NCBI GenBank assembly: GCA_031002005.1
Contig: JARYHS010004147.1
Location: 1 to 64,000 of the forward strand
From: Vandiemenella viatica
Taxonomy: Eukaryota > Arthropoda > Insecta > Orthoptera > Morabidae
Direction: 5' to 3'
DNA length: 64,000 nt
Shown here one piece after another: positions 42,780 to 53,958 of this stretch. Position numbers and translations under genes: made by a program. The notes under the pieces are model-generated. The model was not told where the DNA came from. It saw only the letters and a program-made list of their open reading frames with translations, and searched no databases. Numbering within the stretch: the stretch's first letter is position 1; every line of letters starts with the position of its first letter.

Positions 42780-45330
42780 TTGGGCAATATAATTTTCTAT
42801 TAGATAAAATTGCAAGATACAGTCATGATACTGCATTCCTGTAAGTAAGTTTTGATAAGTTTCAATTTACTGAAACTCTGTCCACACATTCAGAAATGTA
42901 TTCTGCCAACCATTTTGTTTCATAAGTTGATCTTTTATTGGTTCTGCTGGTTGAAGCCCCATCAACAACAGTTTCAGGTAGAAAGTTCCTCAAGCAATTC
43001 ACAAACAGATATGTCACATTTTTCTCCATCAGTTAAACTTATTTCTAAATCTGCACAGGATTATTCCAGTTCGGACCAGGGGCGTAGCTACTATGGGGCT
43101 AGGCGGTGCAGTGCACCGGGGCCCTCACGCTCAGGGGGCCCGCAAACATACCTCAAGGGGCCCCTAAGCGCACCTCTAGGGGCCCTCAAGCCCAGTTTAG
43201 AGGGCTCACGAGCCTTCACGGCAAACTGGCGACCTGGAGGACACAGGAGCCCCTCATTAAGGGCCCTCGCTGCTCAGGAGGGCCCCAACCACTGCTCAGG
43301 GGCCCCTAAAGAACAATTCAAGGGCCCCATCCTCAGTTCAGGGGGCCCCTACCAGCACACAAAGCAAAAAAAAGGTCGCCCGTCTTGCCTGAGGGTCCAA
43401 AATAATTTTTTTGCACCGGGGCCCTTGTTGACCTAGCTACGCCACTGGTTCGGACTTTGCTTTGATAATGTGTAAGAATAACACTGTATCATTAAATTTT
43501 GATAGTTATGTAAATTGGGTGAGCAATGCATTCTCAATTCTATCAATCATATGCTAAAACATGTTCATTATAAACAATTCTTCTGGATCTCTTACTATCT
43601 CATATACACCCTTGTACTAAAAAAAAAAAATCTCTACTTTCTTTGGAATCTGACTAGCTTAATAATTGGATATGTCCCAGTTCTAGCTGTTATCAGAGCA
43701 GATGAATAATCCCAGTACTCTTTCAAAATTCCAAGCTATTTTCTAACAATCGTGAAATGTTTCATAAATCAACTTTCAGTCTGCATAGCCTTGCTTACAA
43801 TAACTACTTGAAAAAATGTGTTATACCAAGTCACTATTGTAACTATGAACTCAAATTGTTCCATGATCTGGCTCAGGAACAAGGCCTCTGTTGCTGCAAC
43901 TGAATAATTTGTTTCCAGAAGGGCATCATGAACTGACGAGTATTGATAACAAACTGCAATGAGGCTAGATTCACCAAACGATTTTGGCAATTTTTTAATG
44001 ATAATTCTAACTGCTTGGATATTTCTTCCCATCGCTTTTTTGGATTGAGAGAATAGCACAAATATTTTTTAAAGAAACCTGGTCCAGGAAGCAGATTTAA
44101 CTGATGTTTTGGTGGCACCTACTATTACTAAATTTAATGACAGCTACATGGATTTAAAAATGCTCGAAAAGATTTTTTCCGAATTCTGCTTTGGATACCT
44201 TTGTTTCCTCATATTATGGTGGATCCATTGTCATATCTTTGGCCTCGACAATCATTTATATCCAAATCAAACTTATGTAAAGTATCATCAATAAACAGGC
44301 CAGTGAGTCCAGCTTCCAGGTCCCGAAGAGTCACTTACTGGCTTGTAAGCAATGAAACACTCATGCACTTGGACTTTGTATTCATTAATGTCAACAAAAA
44401 TAATGTTAAAAATAATTTTTTGACATGACTAACATGTTTTCAATTCAGTATGATGGAAAAGTATTTAGATGATTTAACCATAGTCAAATTTTATCACAAA
44501 CTTATTTGTTTTGAATATATTTGCCAAAACAATAGACATTAGTCTCCTTATTAGCAATACAGCGGCAATGCTTCATCATCATAGGGTCATATTTTCCAAG
44601 CAGTTGCAATATACCCAAGAAGTTACCATTATTAGAAATTGTTTTTGGTGTTTTAGATCTAAAGCTTCATATGAATAAGAAAGTATTTTTAAAGAGAATG
44701 CTTTGCACATCATTCATTTGAGGGCAACTTACCGTTATTTTTCATCTTCAATCTGTATTTGCAAATGCTTGTATATTACGCTGAAGTTCTTTAATCGAAT
44801 CAGTGTTTTTACCCAACTGAGCATGGTGTGCTTTTGATTTGAGGAAGTTTCGTGAATTTTTAGACACTCCAGTCATCAAATCCTTTTTTTCCCCAAATAA
44901 GAGTGAAACCTGTTGAAAAAACAACAGTAAAGACAATATATCTTATCTGTAGGTTTAGAGTAAACAAGCTGTCTTCATTTATAAGTTTCTCCATTTGACA
45001 AAGCCTGTTTGAAAATGAGTATTTGAAATATGATGTTCATAATTTTTTCTTGTTTTTTCATTGCTTGAAGAATTAATTCATCCTTGGTTGCAGAGTCAAA
45101 AAGTGACCCTTTTGAAATATCACCATAAATTGTACTTTGGTATGGCAGATATATCCCATTCTGTAATATTTTTAACTGCAGCCATAGTTAAATCCTCTCA
45201 TACATGCTGCTCTTTATCATCATGAGCCTCATCTGAAGAACTTCTATTATTTAATAAGTTTTCTTCCATCAATTGTTGAATTAGTTCTGGTGACGATGAT
45301 TCAGATGACTTCTTAACTCCAAAAATTTTG
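42780..45330 (-). pseudogene. hAT transposase (ZMYM1-like), heavily decayed
   Basis: Minus-strand fragments in family order: DCRGQRYDNGS (about 44300-44270, core acidic/CRGQ motif), LSLNLVI (about 44135-44115, the H.LNL block), a helical stretch with KKRWEEISKQLELSLKNCQN (about 44040-43980), EALFLSQIMEQFEFIVTIVT with ...VSKAMQTES (to 43769), and after the inserted MITE FSKLKLIKTYLQ at about 42890-42850, the hAT dimerisation signature. Many stops and frameshifts. It is the same broad branch as the gene at 11289-19082, but too diverged to be a recent copy. Confidence 0.75.
43077..43447 (+). mobile_element. hAT MITE (CAGGGGCGTAGC family), complete copy
   Basis: 371 bp, starting CAGGGGCGTAGCTACTATGG and ending with the inverted CAGTGGCGTAGCTAGGTCAA. 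An exact 8-bp TSD, GTTCGGAC, lies at 43069-43076 and 43448-43455. No coding capacity. Inserted within the transposase remnant of the hAT element at 42167. Confidence 0.95.
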
Positions 45331-45522
45331 CAAGCAATTTTGATGGCTTCTCAGTTTCATCTTGGTGATGACATATGAATATGCATTAAGCTGAAGCCCT
45401 TATGTTTATACACTCTTCTGGATGATTAGTGAGTTAAAATAATACATGAACAGCACTTTTTGTGCAGATGATGTATCGTTACATTTTCTGCACACTGCCC
45501 TAGTGCTGCCCCTGACTATTAC

Positions 45523-46125
45523 TATGGTCAAGGCTCTCCCACAACCAAAATGAAAACAAATTATATTTCTATTACTGTCCTGTGTGCTTAGGAACAACTG
45601 CAATATAAAATAAAACAAAAAACTGAATTGTTGTGTGTGAAGAATTCAGTCAGTACCACAGTAAAATGTAACCATTGCTTACGATGTGGAAATGCCTTAT
45701 TTTCATGTTCTAACTGTTGCTATTATTGAGATCCAGGCTAAATCACAACCTAAATAATAATAATAATAAAAAAACAGAAATCTTAACCAATACACACGAT
45801 TTGCAGATGTCCTATTTTCATGTTATATATATTGCTGTTACTCTACTTGACTAACTGTGTCTAGCATTTCCAACTTTTTGAATAGCTATGCACTACAGTT
45901 TAAATTTAAAATCACAAGATATGTGTTAGCCTCCTTATAAAAGTTACTAAATATCCCACTGAACATACAATTATATTATAATAATGAATAGATTATTAAT
46001 TGTTCTATCTGCAGTAAACTGCAATAGCTAAAGGCCATTATTCAAGGAGAAGGATGGACCTATTCCATTTCATTTTTTTTATTAATGAATTGCTATTTAA
46101 TCTTGGTTTTCTGAGTGGTACCCCA
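45523..46125. other. AT-rich interval with short imperfect duplication
   Basis: A block with CTTATTTTCATGTT and TGTTGCTATTA near 45690-45725 recurs, diverged, near 45810-45840 (CCTATTTTCATGTT, TTGCTGTTAC). GAGATCCAGGCTAAATCACA at 45728 is a diverged form of the GGTCCAGGC...CAACCTAA word. No gene is visible. Confidence 0.4.
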
Positions 46126-46375
46126 TTGATTTGTTGAAATCTGACATTTCAGCCAGCATTATGTAGCTTTCTTTAGAGGACTGCCATGGTTGGAATCACT
46201 GCCACCGTTCATAGTGACATCACCAAGGTTCCAGCTGCCAGTGTGACTGTTCTGATGGGACCTTGTGTCTCCCATTTTCCTAAGCAAGCATGACCATATT
46301 TGGTCAAGTTGTAGCCCACTGTCCGCATTCATCGCAACTCTTCTCTGACTCGCCTTGGTATATTTGGTATATACA
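46125..46375 (-). pseudogene. Penelope-like element 3' fragment, minus strand
   Basis: Minus-strand reading gives MNADSGLQLDQIWSCLLRKM, matching MNADGGLQLDQIWSCLIRKT of the PLE fragment at 8389. The terminal AAGAAAGCTACATAATGCTG ... GGCTGAAATG hairpin motif follows. Only the last part of the endonuclease frame and the 3' tail remain. Confidence 0.7.
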
Positions 46376-46394
46376 TGGCCACAGCAGGAATTAG

Positions 46395-46790
46395 ACAGTA
46401 GGTGTGTGCCAAAAACCTTGCATCTGTGGCCAGGTGTGTATCGGTGAGACTGGATGCACAGTCGAGGAAAGGTTGATTGAACACACAAGACATTTTAAAA
46501 ATGACATCATCAAATCAGCTGTAACACAAAATTCAGCTGATAGTGGCCACACTATTTTATTCAGTGACATGAGTGTACTTGCTCAGGAAAGCAGAGTCGG
46601 AGAAGTATTGGAAATAAAGAAAACACCAGACAATATGAACGCAGACAGTTGGCTGCAGCTTTACCAAATATGGTCATGCTTGCTTAGGAAATCAGGAGAG
46701 GCAAGCCCCCATAGGACTGGCTATGCTGGTGGTGGAAACTTCAGTGACGTTACTACGAACAGTTAATGCGAGGAGAACAGGATATGATTG
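46395..46790 (+). pseudogene. Penelope-like element GIY-YIG fragment, plus strand
   Basis: Open frame of about 120 codons (46404-46766) with CICGQVCIGETGCTVEERLI and HTRHFKNDIIKSAVTQNSAD, the same family as 8389-8832. In place of the VYIGETGR core it reads VCIGETGC, so the endonuclease Tyr and Arg positions are changed and the product would be inactive. It lies directly next to a minus-strand piece of the same family, in diverging orientation. Confidence 0.75.
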
Positions 46791-46929
46791 AGGTTGGAAA
46801 TTTCTCGATCAAATGTGCAGAGTGGTGTGATATTCGATTGGTCATGGCTGTTTAGATGTTGAGCGAGTATAGTATTGTCTCTGGAGTACAGTACGCATCT
46901 GCTGTCGTAAAAATGGGCTGGACCTAATC

Positions 46930-47126
46930 TACAAAATAGCCAACTTGCCCACTACTAAAGTCAGAGTAATGTGTTATATTTTTGAGCCCCACTAGAGTCC
47001 TCACGTTTATGTATTGATACTACTATGACACTTTTCCAACTCTCTGGAATATGAGTATTCAGAGTTGAGCCAAATAATGCAGGTGTTGTAAAATGTCTTT
47101 GCCACTTACCTTTAACACATCTATAC
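46930..47126 (-). pseudogene. LINE RT remnant, downstream half
   Basis: On the minus strand this reads DVLKVSGKDILQHLHYLAQL, matching the LLK.SG..IL..L..L block that follows KAPGID in LINE RTs. The upstream half lies across the hAT-like insertion from 52362. Joining at the TSD gives KVPGID followed by VLKVSG in one frame. Confidence 0.65.
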
Positions 47127-47540
47127 TAGGGTTGTAACGGATGTCATCTGTGTGGATGCGGATTTTCAGTGCTTGACATTCACGGATGCGGATATTTTGT
47201 GGATGCGGATGTGAAAAAATAAATTTATAATTATGCAGATTTTAATATTTTATCAAAAATAAATTTAAAATCAAAATAAGTATATATTTTATGCCAAATT
47301 CTATCTTTATTCATAAGTAATTTCTATTTCCTTATAATACTGCCGTATTCATTTATTTATTTTTGCCTCATCTTTCAACAACAAAAATCGTGGGATGATA
47401 TCACAAGTGAATTAAATTATTTACATAATTATGCACGCGTCTAAAAACCAGTCTTAGGCATATAAACTTCGTGGAGTTTGTGCCTATACTAAGTCAAGTG
47501 TCAAGCACAAGGGCACGCCACAGCGCATCTCTGCGCTAGC

Positions 47541-47772
47541 TTTTTTGTCTTATAACTATACGCCTCGTCAGCGTCAACATCGAGGTCATTAGAGGTGTGA
47601 ATTGATTGGGACTAGGGGGGAAGGAACTCGGCCATGGTCTTTTAAAGGAAGCATTCGTTTGAAGTCATTTGGGTAAGCTATGGAAATCCAAAATCTGGAT
47701 GCTTGGATGGGCATTCGAGTGGCGTCCTCCCGAGCGTGAGGCCATGTCGTTAACGCCTACCCGCCACGCTTA
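47541..47772 (-). repeat. tRNA-derived SINE (family 1) inside hAT-like copy 2
   Basis: Orthologous in position and orientation to the SINE at 1071-1322. It is more diverged: the B-box region reads GGGCATTCGAGTGGCG on the plus strand. The poly-T tail is reduced to six T. Confidence 0.78.
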
Positions 47773-47895
47773 GTTCCATGGTCACCACCCATTTTCCCAC
47801 TGCTCTAGTGGCACATTGACGGTGCAACTTGTAGGACCAATGAGATTCGATTTTCAATAAAAGAACTCTTGATGGTCCGTTAAAGCGGTAACAGG

Positions 47896-48533
47896 AATAC
47901 GTGTTGGAGATGTTGGATATTGTTGGACACCCAGGCAACCAAAAGGGGTTCTTGCTGTCTAAAAAGATATAGAAATGGAGGAAGCTATTTGAGGAAAATC
48001 CTATGAGTGTGTTTTAAGAACAAATGGTGTGCCACAAGAAAGTATGAGTGGAAAGGATTGCTTAGAGCATCTAGAGTAGTGTGAATGGGCGAGTGCATTG
48101 TACGTTAGTTCTACTTGGATGTCCTTTAAGTTGGACCGTCAGTAGGGTGCTTTAAGGTCAGGCCACACTAGACGCACCGACACTCGGACGGGTGACGGCT
48201 CGCCCCCCTTGCATCGACACTGGCCCGAAGCTCGTTTGTGCGACGGATGGGTTCCTAGAATTTCCTACTCATCTTCAGTCTCCTTTAACTTATACACTTG
48301 GTTGTTTCACAGAATTAATGTTAAAAAATTACCCTGAAAGTGATGAGGGAATCGCAGCGAGAGTTACCACCCGTGCTTTAATATACTTTGTAGTCTACAA
48401 AAGTAATAACTTTCGTTTTTTTTTCCTGACTCCTGTTATCACCTCACTGTTTGATCTCTTATGCACAAAAATAGTATCCCAATGCAGTTTTGATAAATGA
48501 TCATCACTGTACTGGATTGAAAGATTCTTGTAT
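47896..48533. other. Copy-2-specific insert, left part, unassigned
   Basis: Absent from copy 1, where CGGTTATAGGTTCC is continuous. Includes CAGGCCACACTAGACGCACC near 48160. No domain was recognised in the 102-codon frame at 48192-48500. The matching right part is 50131-50186. Origin and exact ends are unknown. Confidence 0.5.
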
Positions 48534-48541
48534 ATCTCAAC

Positions 48542-50122
48542 TAAGGATTGCAATCCCGCAGCGATTTTCAATCCCGCGGGATCCGCGCCAATCCCGTGGG
48601 ATCCGTGCGGGATTTTTAACGCATATATTTAAAACATAGTTACTTAAAATGCTAATAAATTAAATAATAATTAAATTAGTAAATAATTTTTAATGTTAAA
48701 TGATAAAAATTAACAGTTAACAATATTTTGATTCGCAAAATGGCATTAAAACTTTTTAGTGTGTCTTAAGTGTATTTCGGGGTTTTACATTTTTGTTTTT
48801 TAATCTAAACCAATTTTTAAATAAATAATAAAAATGGAAAATATTGAGTCTTAAGTCATATTATGTGCCTTACAATACATCACATAGGTTTAAAAATATG
48901 GTTTGCTTAATGGCCAAGTTACCAGAGTTATTTTTTTTTTTCCTAATTCTAAATAAACGTTCCATAACATTGAGAAAAGCATTCCATTTCACAAACTGAA
49001 GTGAATATAGTGTAGACTTGGCTCAGAACAAGATCTCGTAACTTTTTGTCACTGCACAAGCACGAGACTTGGCCTTTTTTTGTGTGGTTCATTATTATAT
49101 CTCCTGATTCCTTGTTTGATAATACAGTTGATTCAATGTTATTAAAAGAAACTACTCACTAACACGTAGGTAAACTGTCAAGTATTTCAGATTTACTTAT
49201 GTGGCCTAACGACATTTTTAGAGTGGAAATTATTTTTTTTTTAGTAAGAAAGGAGACTTTCTCGACAAATGTTTGGAGTGAAGTCCTCATAGGTTGTATC
49301 TCCAGATTTTATTGCAAACACACGAAATTACACACGTGAGTAAGACGGCGGAGGCAGCCGTCGAAGTATGGTGTTCCTACAACACAATTCTTCGATACAC
49401 CCGTGAAAATTTCATTATAACTTTTTTTTACCTTTAGTCGAAATAATAACGAGGAGAAGAGGGATTAATCGAAAGCCTGAGCGGCACATGTAAGCATGTG
49501 GCTTTCATCAAAGAAACGCATTGAGGCAACAGCCAAAACAACAATAAGTCAAAGGATATAAATTTCCTTTTGATAGCTGTTAAATAAATAGCTACGCGAT
49601 CGTTAAAATTATGATAACATTTGTTTCATATCAACGAATAAACAAATTTTCAGCCGCAAATTAGGAAATTGTCACAATTACTTTATCTGCAAATACAGAA
49701 AATGGGAATAATGAAACCGTGAATAAAAAGCTGTAACCGTGTAGTTCAGATAACATGTGCGGCACTTAATAAATAATTATATAGTTAGAAAATCGTACCA
49801 AATACACACCATAACTCAAATTAGAGAAAAGTGTACTCGAAACAAACGTAAGTTTTGATGAATACGTAAATGTGTATTTATGTACTTACGAATGACGAAG
49901 GTTGACAAAAAGAAACGCTTGTTCACATGAGTCAAATGCCAACTGGAAGGGTACAGGCAAACAGTGCAAAATATCCGACAGAGACCGAGTGGAACAGCGA
50001 GTCACGCACACTCACACGCGTTTCCGCCGGATTTTGTGGATTGCGGATCCGCTCAATTTTGTGCTGGATCCGCCAGACTGTCTAATCATGCGGGATCCCG
50101 CTTTGCTGGATTGCAATCCCTA
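48542..50122. mobile_element. Second hAT-like non-autonomous element, nested
   Basis: 1,581 bp. The left end is TAAGGATTGCAATCCCGCAG and the right end read inward TAGGGATTGCAATCCAGCAA. An exact 8-bp TSD, ATCTCAAC, lies at 48534-48541 and 50123-50130. Subterminal regions carry repeated GGGATCC and GCGGATCC words at both ends (48575-48615 and 50040-50100). No transposase ORF. It is a different family from the element that contains it (ends GATTGCAATCC rather than GTAACGGAT). Confidence 0.93.
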
Positions 50123-50486
50123 ATCTCAACATAGTCCTAATAAAATGTCAAGCGTCACTCACTTCACATTTAAAGTGTTTGTTTTGGTTGAGGTTCCTTT
50201 CGATTCACTCAGTATTTTTTTTTTTTTTTACAAAAAATAATAAGATTATTATACCTTTCAATTTAAAAATAAACTGCAAAGATTCTGTAAAATAATAATA
50301 ATTTCATGTGATCTAAAAATTCCAGTCACAGAGTTTCTTATCAGCCACACAGTACAATTCTATCATTGTCACCTAATTCGAAAAGGAAACCTACAGATTA
50401 ATGTGAAATTCGAAGCACGGAACGTCCTAGCATCATAGCATTAACAAATTAAAGTTTTGTCAGAGGTGACTGTCAATTTTAAGACC

Positions 50487-51461
50487 CGTAAACTATATAA
50501 AAATCAAGTAGTTCTAATAAAAGTAGAGAACCATGAGAGACATGCAACAGGTAAAAAGGATGTGAGACAAGGTTGTTGTCTATCCCCGTTAATATTCTAG
50601 AAGCAAAACGGAAATAAATGAACAGTTTTCATGTGGCATAAGTGTTCAGGGAGAAAAAAAACCGTATGCTACGATTTGCTGATGACATTGTCTTCTTAGC
50701 AGAACGAGCTGGGGATATTGAGAAGTTACTGAGTATCATGAAAAAAATACTGAAGGAAGATTTTGGACTGAATATAAATCAAAGCAAGACAAAAGTGATG
50801 AAATGTAGCAGAAATGATACCAATCACAGTAGATTAAATATAAAAATAGGATCGGATGCAAAAGGAGAAGTGAGTGAGTTCTGTTACTTAGGAAGCAAAA
50901 TTACAACCGATGGCCGAAGCAGGAATGATGTTAAAAGCAGAATCGCACTAGCAAAAAGAGCCTTCATGAAAAAGAGAAACCTTTTAGTTTCAAATATTGA
51001 TCTAGGAATTAGAAAGAACTTTTTAAAACTCTATGTGTGGAGCACAGCACTTTACGGTAGCGAAACATGGACTTTAGGAACACCGGAAAGAAAGAAACTT
51101 GAAGCATTTGAAATGTGGTGCTATGTAAGAATGCTGAAAATTAAATGGACAAAGTACGAAATGAACGAGTTTTGAAAATGATGGGTTAGGAAAGACGTTT
51201 TTGGAAGAAGCTTACAGAAAGAGGAGACAGGTGGTAGGTCATATTTTGAGACATGCTGGATTGGTTAATTTGTTAGTGGAGGGAACAGTGGAAGGTAAGA
51301 ACTGTAGAGGAAGACAGAGATTAGAATATATGAATCAGATAATTGAGGATGTGGGTTGTAAGGGATATGTAGAGATGAAGAGGTTAGAACAAGATAGGAA
51401 GGGATTGCATCAAACCAGTCAAAAGACTGATGACAGCAAAAAAATAATAATAATAATAAAA
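50487..51461 (+). pseudogene. RTE-like LINE fragment, copy 2
   Basis: 5'-truncated copy of the LINE at 35880-37647, beginning at the AACTATATAAAAATCAAGTA block. The main frame (50642-51175) holds LRFADDIVFLAERAGDIEKL, GLNINQSKTKVMKC, CYLGSKITTDGRSRNDVKS and WSTALYGSETWTL. The second frame (51201-51485) holds HAGLVNLLVEGTVEGKNCRG and the tail. It ends CTGATGACAGC plus an A/(AAT)n run. It keeps the SETWTL block that is broken in copy 1. It is inserted in the hAT-like copy 2; sequence homologous to copy 1 of that element resumes at about 51462. Confidence 0.82.
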
Positions 51462-52361
51462 ATCACACCTGAGACAGGGATTTGAAAAAGTGACTTTCAG
51501 TACCCCAATCGTACGCTGTTGGCGTCTGAGTCAAAAGAGTCAAATTTGGATGTAATGACAAATAAATATTCAAACATAGTAAAATCATCAATGTACTATG
51601 TATAATTTATTTTTGCAATCCCAAAACACAAATGTACTTTTATATAATTGAATGCATATGATTCTGGTATGGAAGGTCACCAGTTAAAATCTGAGTCTCG
51701 GATACAATTTGTACAGGCCATAAAATTGACCACCCCTGGCAAAGCTTTGATTTTTCAACTACTCTACCTACATTTTATGACCATCTGATGATCCTAAAGT
51801 AAGGCTGAAAATAAAGGACACTTTTCTAAAGCAATCGGTAATGCTGAAACAACATTTAGTCGTAAAGGACCAGAAATTTCCAAACTCTTTATATCCGCTT
51901 CTCCATATCGACCAGCCCAACACTGGCCCGCACTGTCAAAAAATAAACCAAACTAAGAAGGCTGACACTGGGTGCGGTGTCATTTGAACAAACTTCCATC
52001 AAGTGAGTGACAACAATAAGAAAAGTGTTGGTGAGGTGACAGTGCAGGCTTGGTGCAGTCTGGTGTGGCCAAACCTTTACTTTACATGCAAGTTCAAACT
52101 TGAACAATCATAGCTTAGGTAATAACACCGTCCAGTTCATTGTTACTTTTATTGCAAGATTGTCAGAAAAACAACCACTTTTTCTGTTAGCTAAGCGATG
52201 AGGGGCAGAATCTCGAATAAGAGAAAAGAATAAAATATATTGAAATATAAACAAAACATCCAGTATACACCCACATTAAAAATTGCGGATGCGAAAGCAG
52301 ATGTAGGATTTCACGTGAAAGTTCCACACTTGCGGACATTTGTTACATCCCTAATCTATAC

Positions 52362-52960
52362 CAGGCACTTTACTTGTTTTTAAACTATTTAGCTCTCTTG
52401 TAATATCCTGGTACTCTATTTCTAATTTTGCAGTAGGTTCATATTCATTAAGATGGGAATGATTTTCCTCAGTAAATTATCCTTTGTCCCTGCGTGACAA
52501 TCCATAATAGTTTCACCAAAGCAGTTACTCAATGTCTCATCTACTTCCATATTCCCTGTAACTTCTTCTTTAACCTTATCTACTATTGTTTGATACCTGG
52601 TTTCCCTCTTCTTTTTCTAACCAACCTATAGAAATTTCGACTTCCAATATTCTGTGTTCCTGCCTAGCCATGAAATTTTTCATGAATTTATCCTAAGCTT
52701 CCCTTTTTATTGCTATACCTTACTTCCCTGTTTAGATTTTTCATGTATTCTCTATTACCCTGCTTCTTTAATTTGTTATGTTCCATTCTTTAACCTTCGT
52801 CATGGTAGTATGCAGGTTCTGTAATCCTAATTTTTTTCTTTTGGAACAAACATTTCTTCTCCCTTATACTATTTCTAATATTAGACCATTCCTCTCTTCC
52901 CTTTCCATTGATATGAGGCAGTGTAACAACAAGAGGGGCTTGTCTTTTGTGTGCAAGGAA
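52362..52960 (-). pseudogene. LINE RT remnant, upstream half
   Basis: Minus-strand reading gives IVDKVKEEVTGNMEVDETLS and NLLRKIIPILMNMNL-like stretches, then KVPGI at the hAT-like TSD, continuing as DVLKVSGKDIL at 47126. Consistent with the endonuclease-RT linker and first RT motif of a LINE. Many stops. Confidence 0.55.
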
Positions 52961-53159
52961 GTGGAAGAAGTAAGTTGGGCTGAGTAGCTAAGCTTGTACG
53001 GTTAAATGATTGAGTTCCACCTAATTTGTGAATAGTTAGCGAATGTGTTTTTATTCTTAGCTAAGTATGTTAAACTTGCTTCATAATTTTTGAACCTGCA
53101 TTTCTTCAGATACCAAGTAAGTATTTTTCATGACTGATGGCTATCTGGGAGAATTTGTA

Positions 53160-53184
53160 AATAATAATAATAATAATAATAATT
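53160..53184. repeat. (AAT)n microsatellite
   Basis: About eight AAT units. Confidence 0.9.
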
Positions 53185-53199
53185 TAAGAGTGATATCAG

Positions 53200-53885
53200 T
53201 AAGCGAAGCACAAGGAACGGGGGTAACTTTTCTCTGTAAAGTATATTACCAGCCAACACTGACCTATGGCTCTGAAACTTGAACCTGTACAAAGAGAGAT
53301 ACTGGCAAATTACAGGTGACAGAGATGAGGTTTTTGAAAATGGTGGAGAATGTCACAAGAAAAGATAAAATCAGAAATAAAAACATCAGGGAGAGATTGA
53401 AAAATTGGAAGAGATGTTGATAAAGAAGAGACTGCACCGAGCATGGTGGGTAAAGGTTAACGTTGTACCCTTGCATTCGGGAGGATGTTGTTTTGAATCC
53501 CCGTCCGGGCATCCAGATTTGGGTTTTCCATGGTTTCCCCAAATCACTCCAGGCAAAAGCCAGGATGCTTCATTCAAAAAGGCCATGGCTGAATTCCTTC
53601 CCGTTCCTTGTCCCCAATCCCATCCTGCCTCAAATGACCTTTGCCGTCGACGAGGCGTAAAGCCATAAGCAAAAAAAAAAAAAAAAAGGATGCCAGAGTT
53701 AGCACTTGTGATCATTAGGAAGGGAAGGAGATGATTTGGAAGACCATGGGCAACATGGATAGATCAAGTGAAGAAAGATGCAGAGGTTAAGGGACTTGTT
53801 TGGACACAAGTGATGGAGGAAACATCTTGGAGTGACCACCAGACATGGAAAAAACAGAAACATGTAACAGTGATGATGAACAGTG
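53200..53885 (+). pseudogene. LINE 3' remnant interrupted by a SINE
   Basis: Plus-strand tail of a LINE ORF2: VYYQPTLTYGSET then TEMRFLKMVENVTRKDKIRN and KNIRERLKNW before the SINE, and WIDQVKKDAEVKGLVWTQVM then EETSWSDHQTWKK after it (about 53755-53850). This is the familiar YGSETW...RF.R...G..RRD.IRN and W...V..A of RTE/R1-type tails. One stop replaces the Trp of SETW. Confidence 0.78.
53436..53687 (+). repeat. tRNA-derived SINE (family 1), best-preserved copy
   Basis: Head ACCGAGCATGGTGGGTAAAG, a B-box region TTTTGAATCCCCGTCC (degenerate), body ATTTGGGTTTTCCATGG and CCTTGTCCCCAATCCCATCC, and a 17-nt poly-A tail ending at 53687. It splits a LINE coding remnant. The TSD is not clear. Confidence 0.85.
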
Positions 53886-53958
53886 CTTATTAATAAAATG
53901 GATAGTGTTTATTTTTTTGTACTTTTAGTTATAAATATAATTAAGGAAGGACAGAGAA

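Larger units (their letters stand above)
42167..45514 (-). mobile_element. Decayed autonomous-type hAT element
   Basis: 3,348 bp. The left end CAGAGGCGGCCGTAGCAAGT and the right end read inward CAGGGGCAGCACTAGGGCAG are hAT-type termini. The flanks ACTATTGC (42159-42166) and ACTATTAC (45515-45522) form an 8-bp TSD with one mismatch. A decayed hAT transposase is on the minus strand, and a 371-bp hAT MITE (43077-43447) is inserted in it. Confidence 0.85.
47127..52353. mobile_element. hAT-like element family A, copy 2, with nested insertions
   Basis: Outer span 5,227 bp. The left end is TAGGGTTGTAACGGATGTCA and the right end ends TTGTTACATCCCTA. An exact 8-bp TSD, ATCTATAC, lies at 47119-47126 and 52354-52361. 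Stripped of insertions it aligns along its whole length with copy 1 (721-2652), including the SINE. The insertions specific to this copy are about 47896-50186 (containing a further hAT-like element) and about 50487-51461 (LINE fragment). Confidence 0.9.

Noticed and set aside
48192..48500. 102-codon ORF
   Set aside because: No recognisable domain; lies in an insert of unknown origin and shows no codon pattern that I could support.
47119..52361. Segmental duplication as the reason for two hAT-like copies
   Set aside because: Flanks differ and each copy has its own exact 8-bp TSD, so independent transposition is the better explanation.
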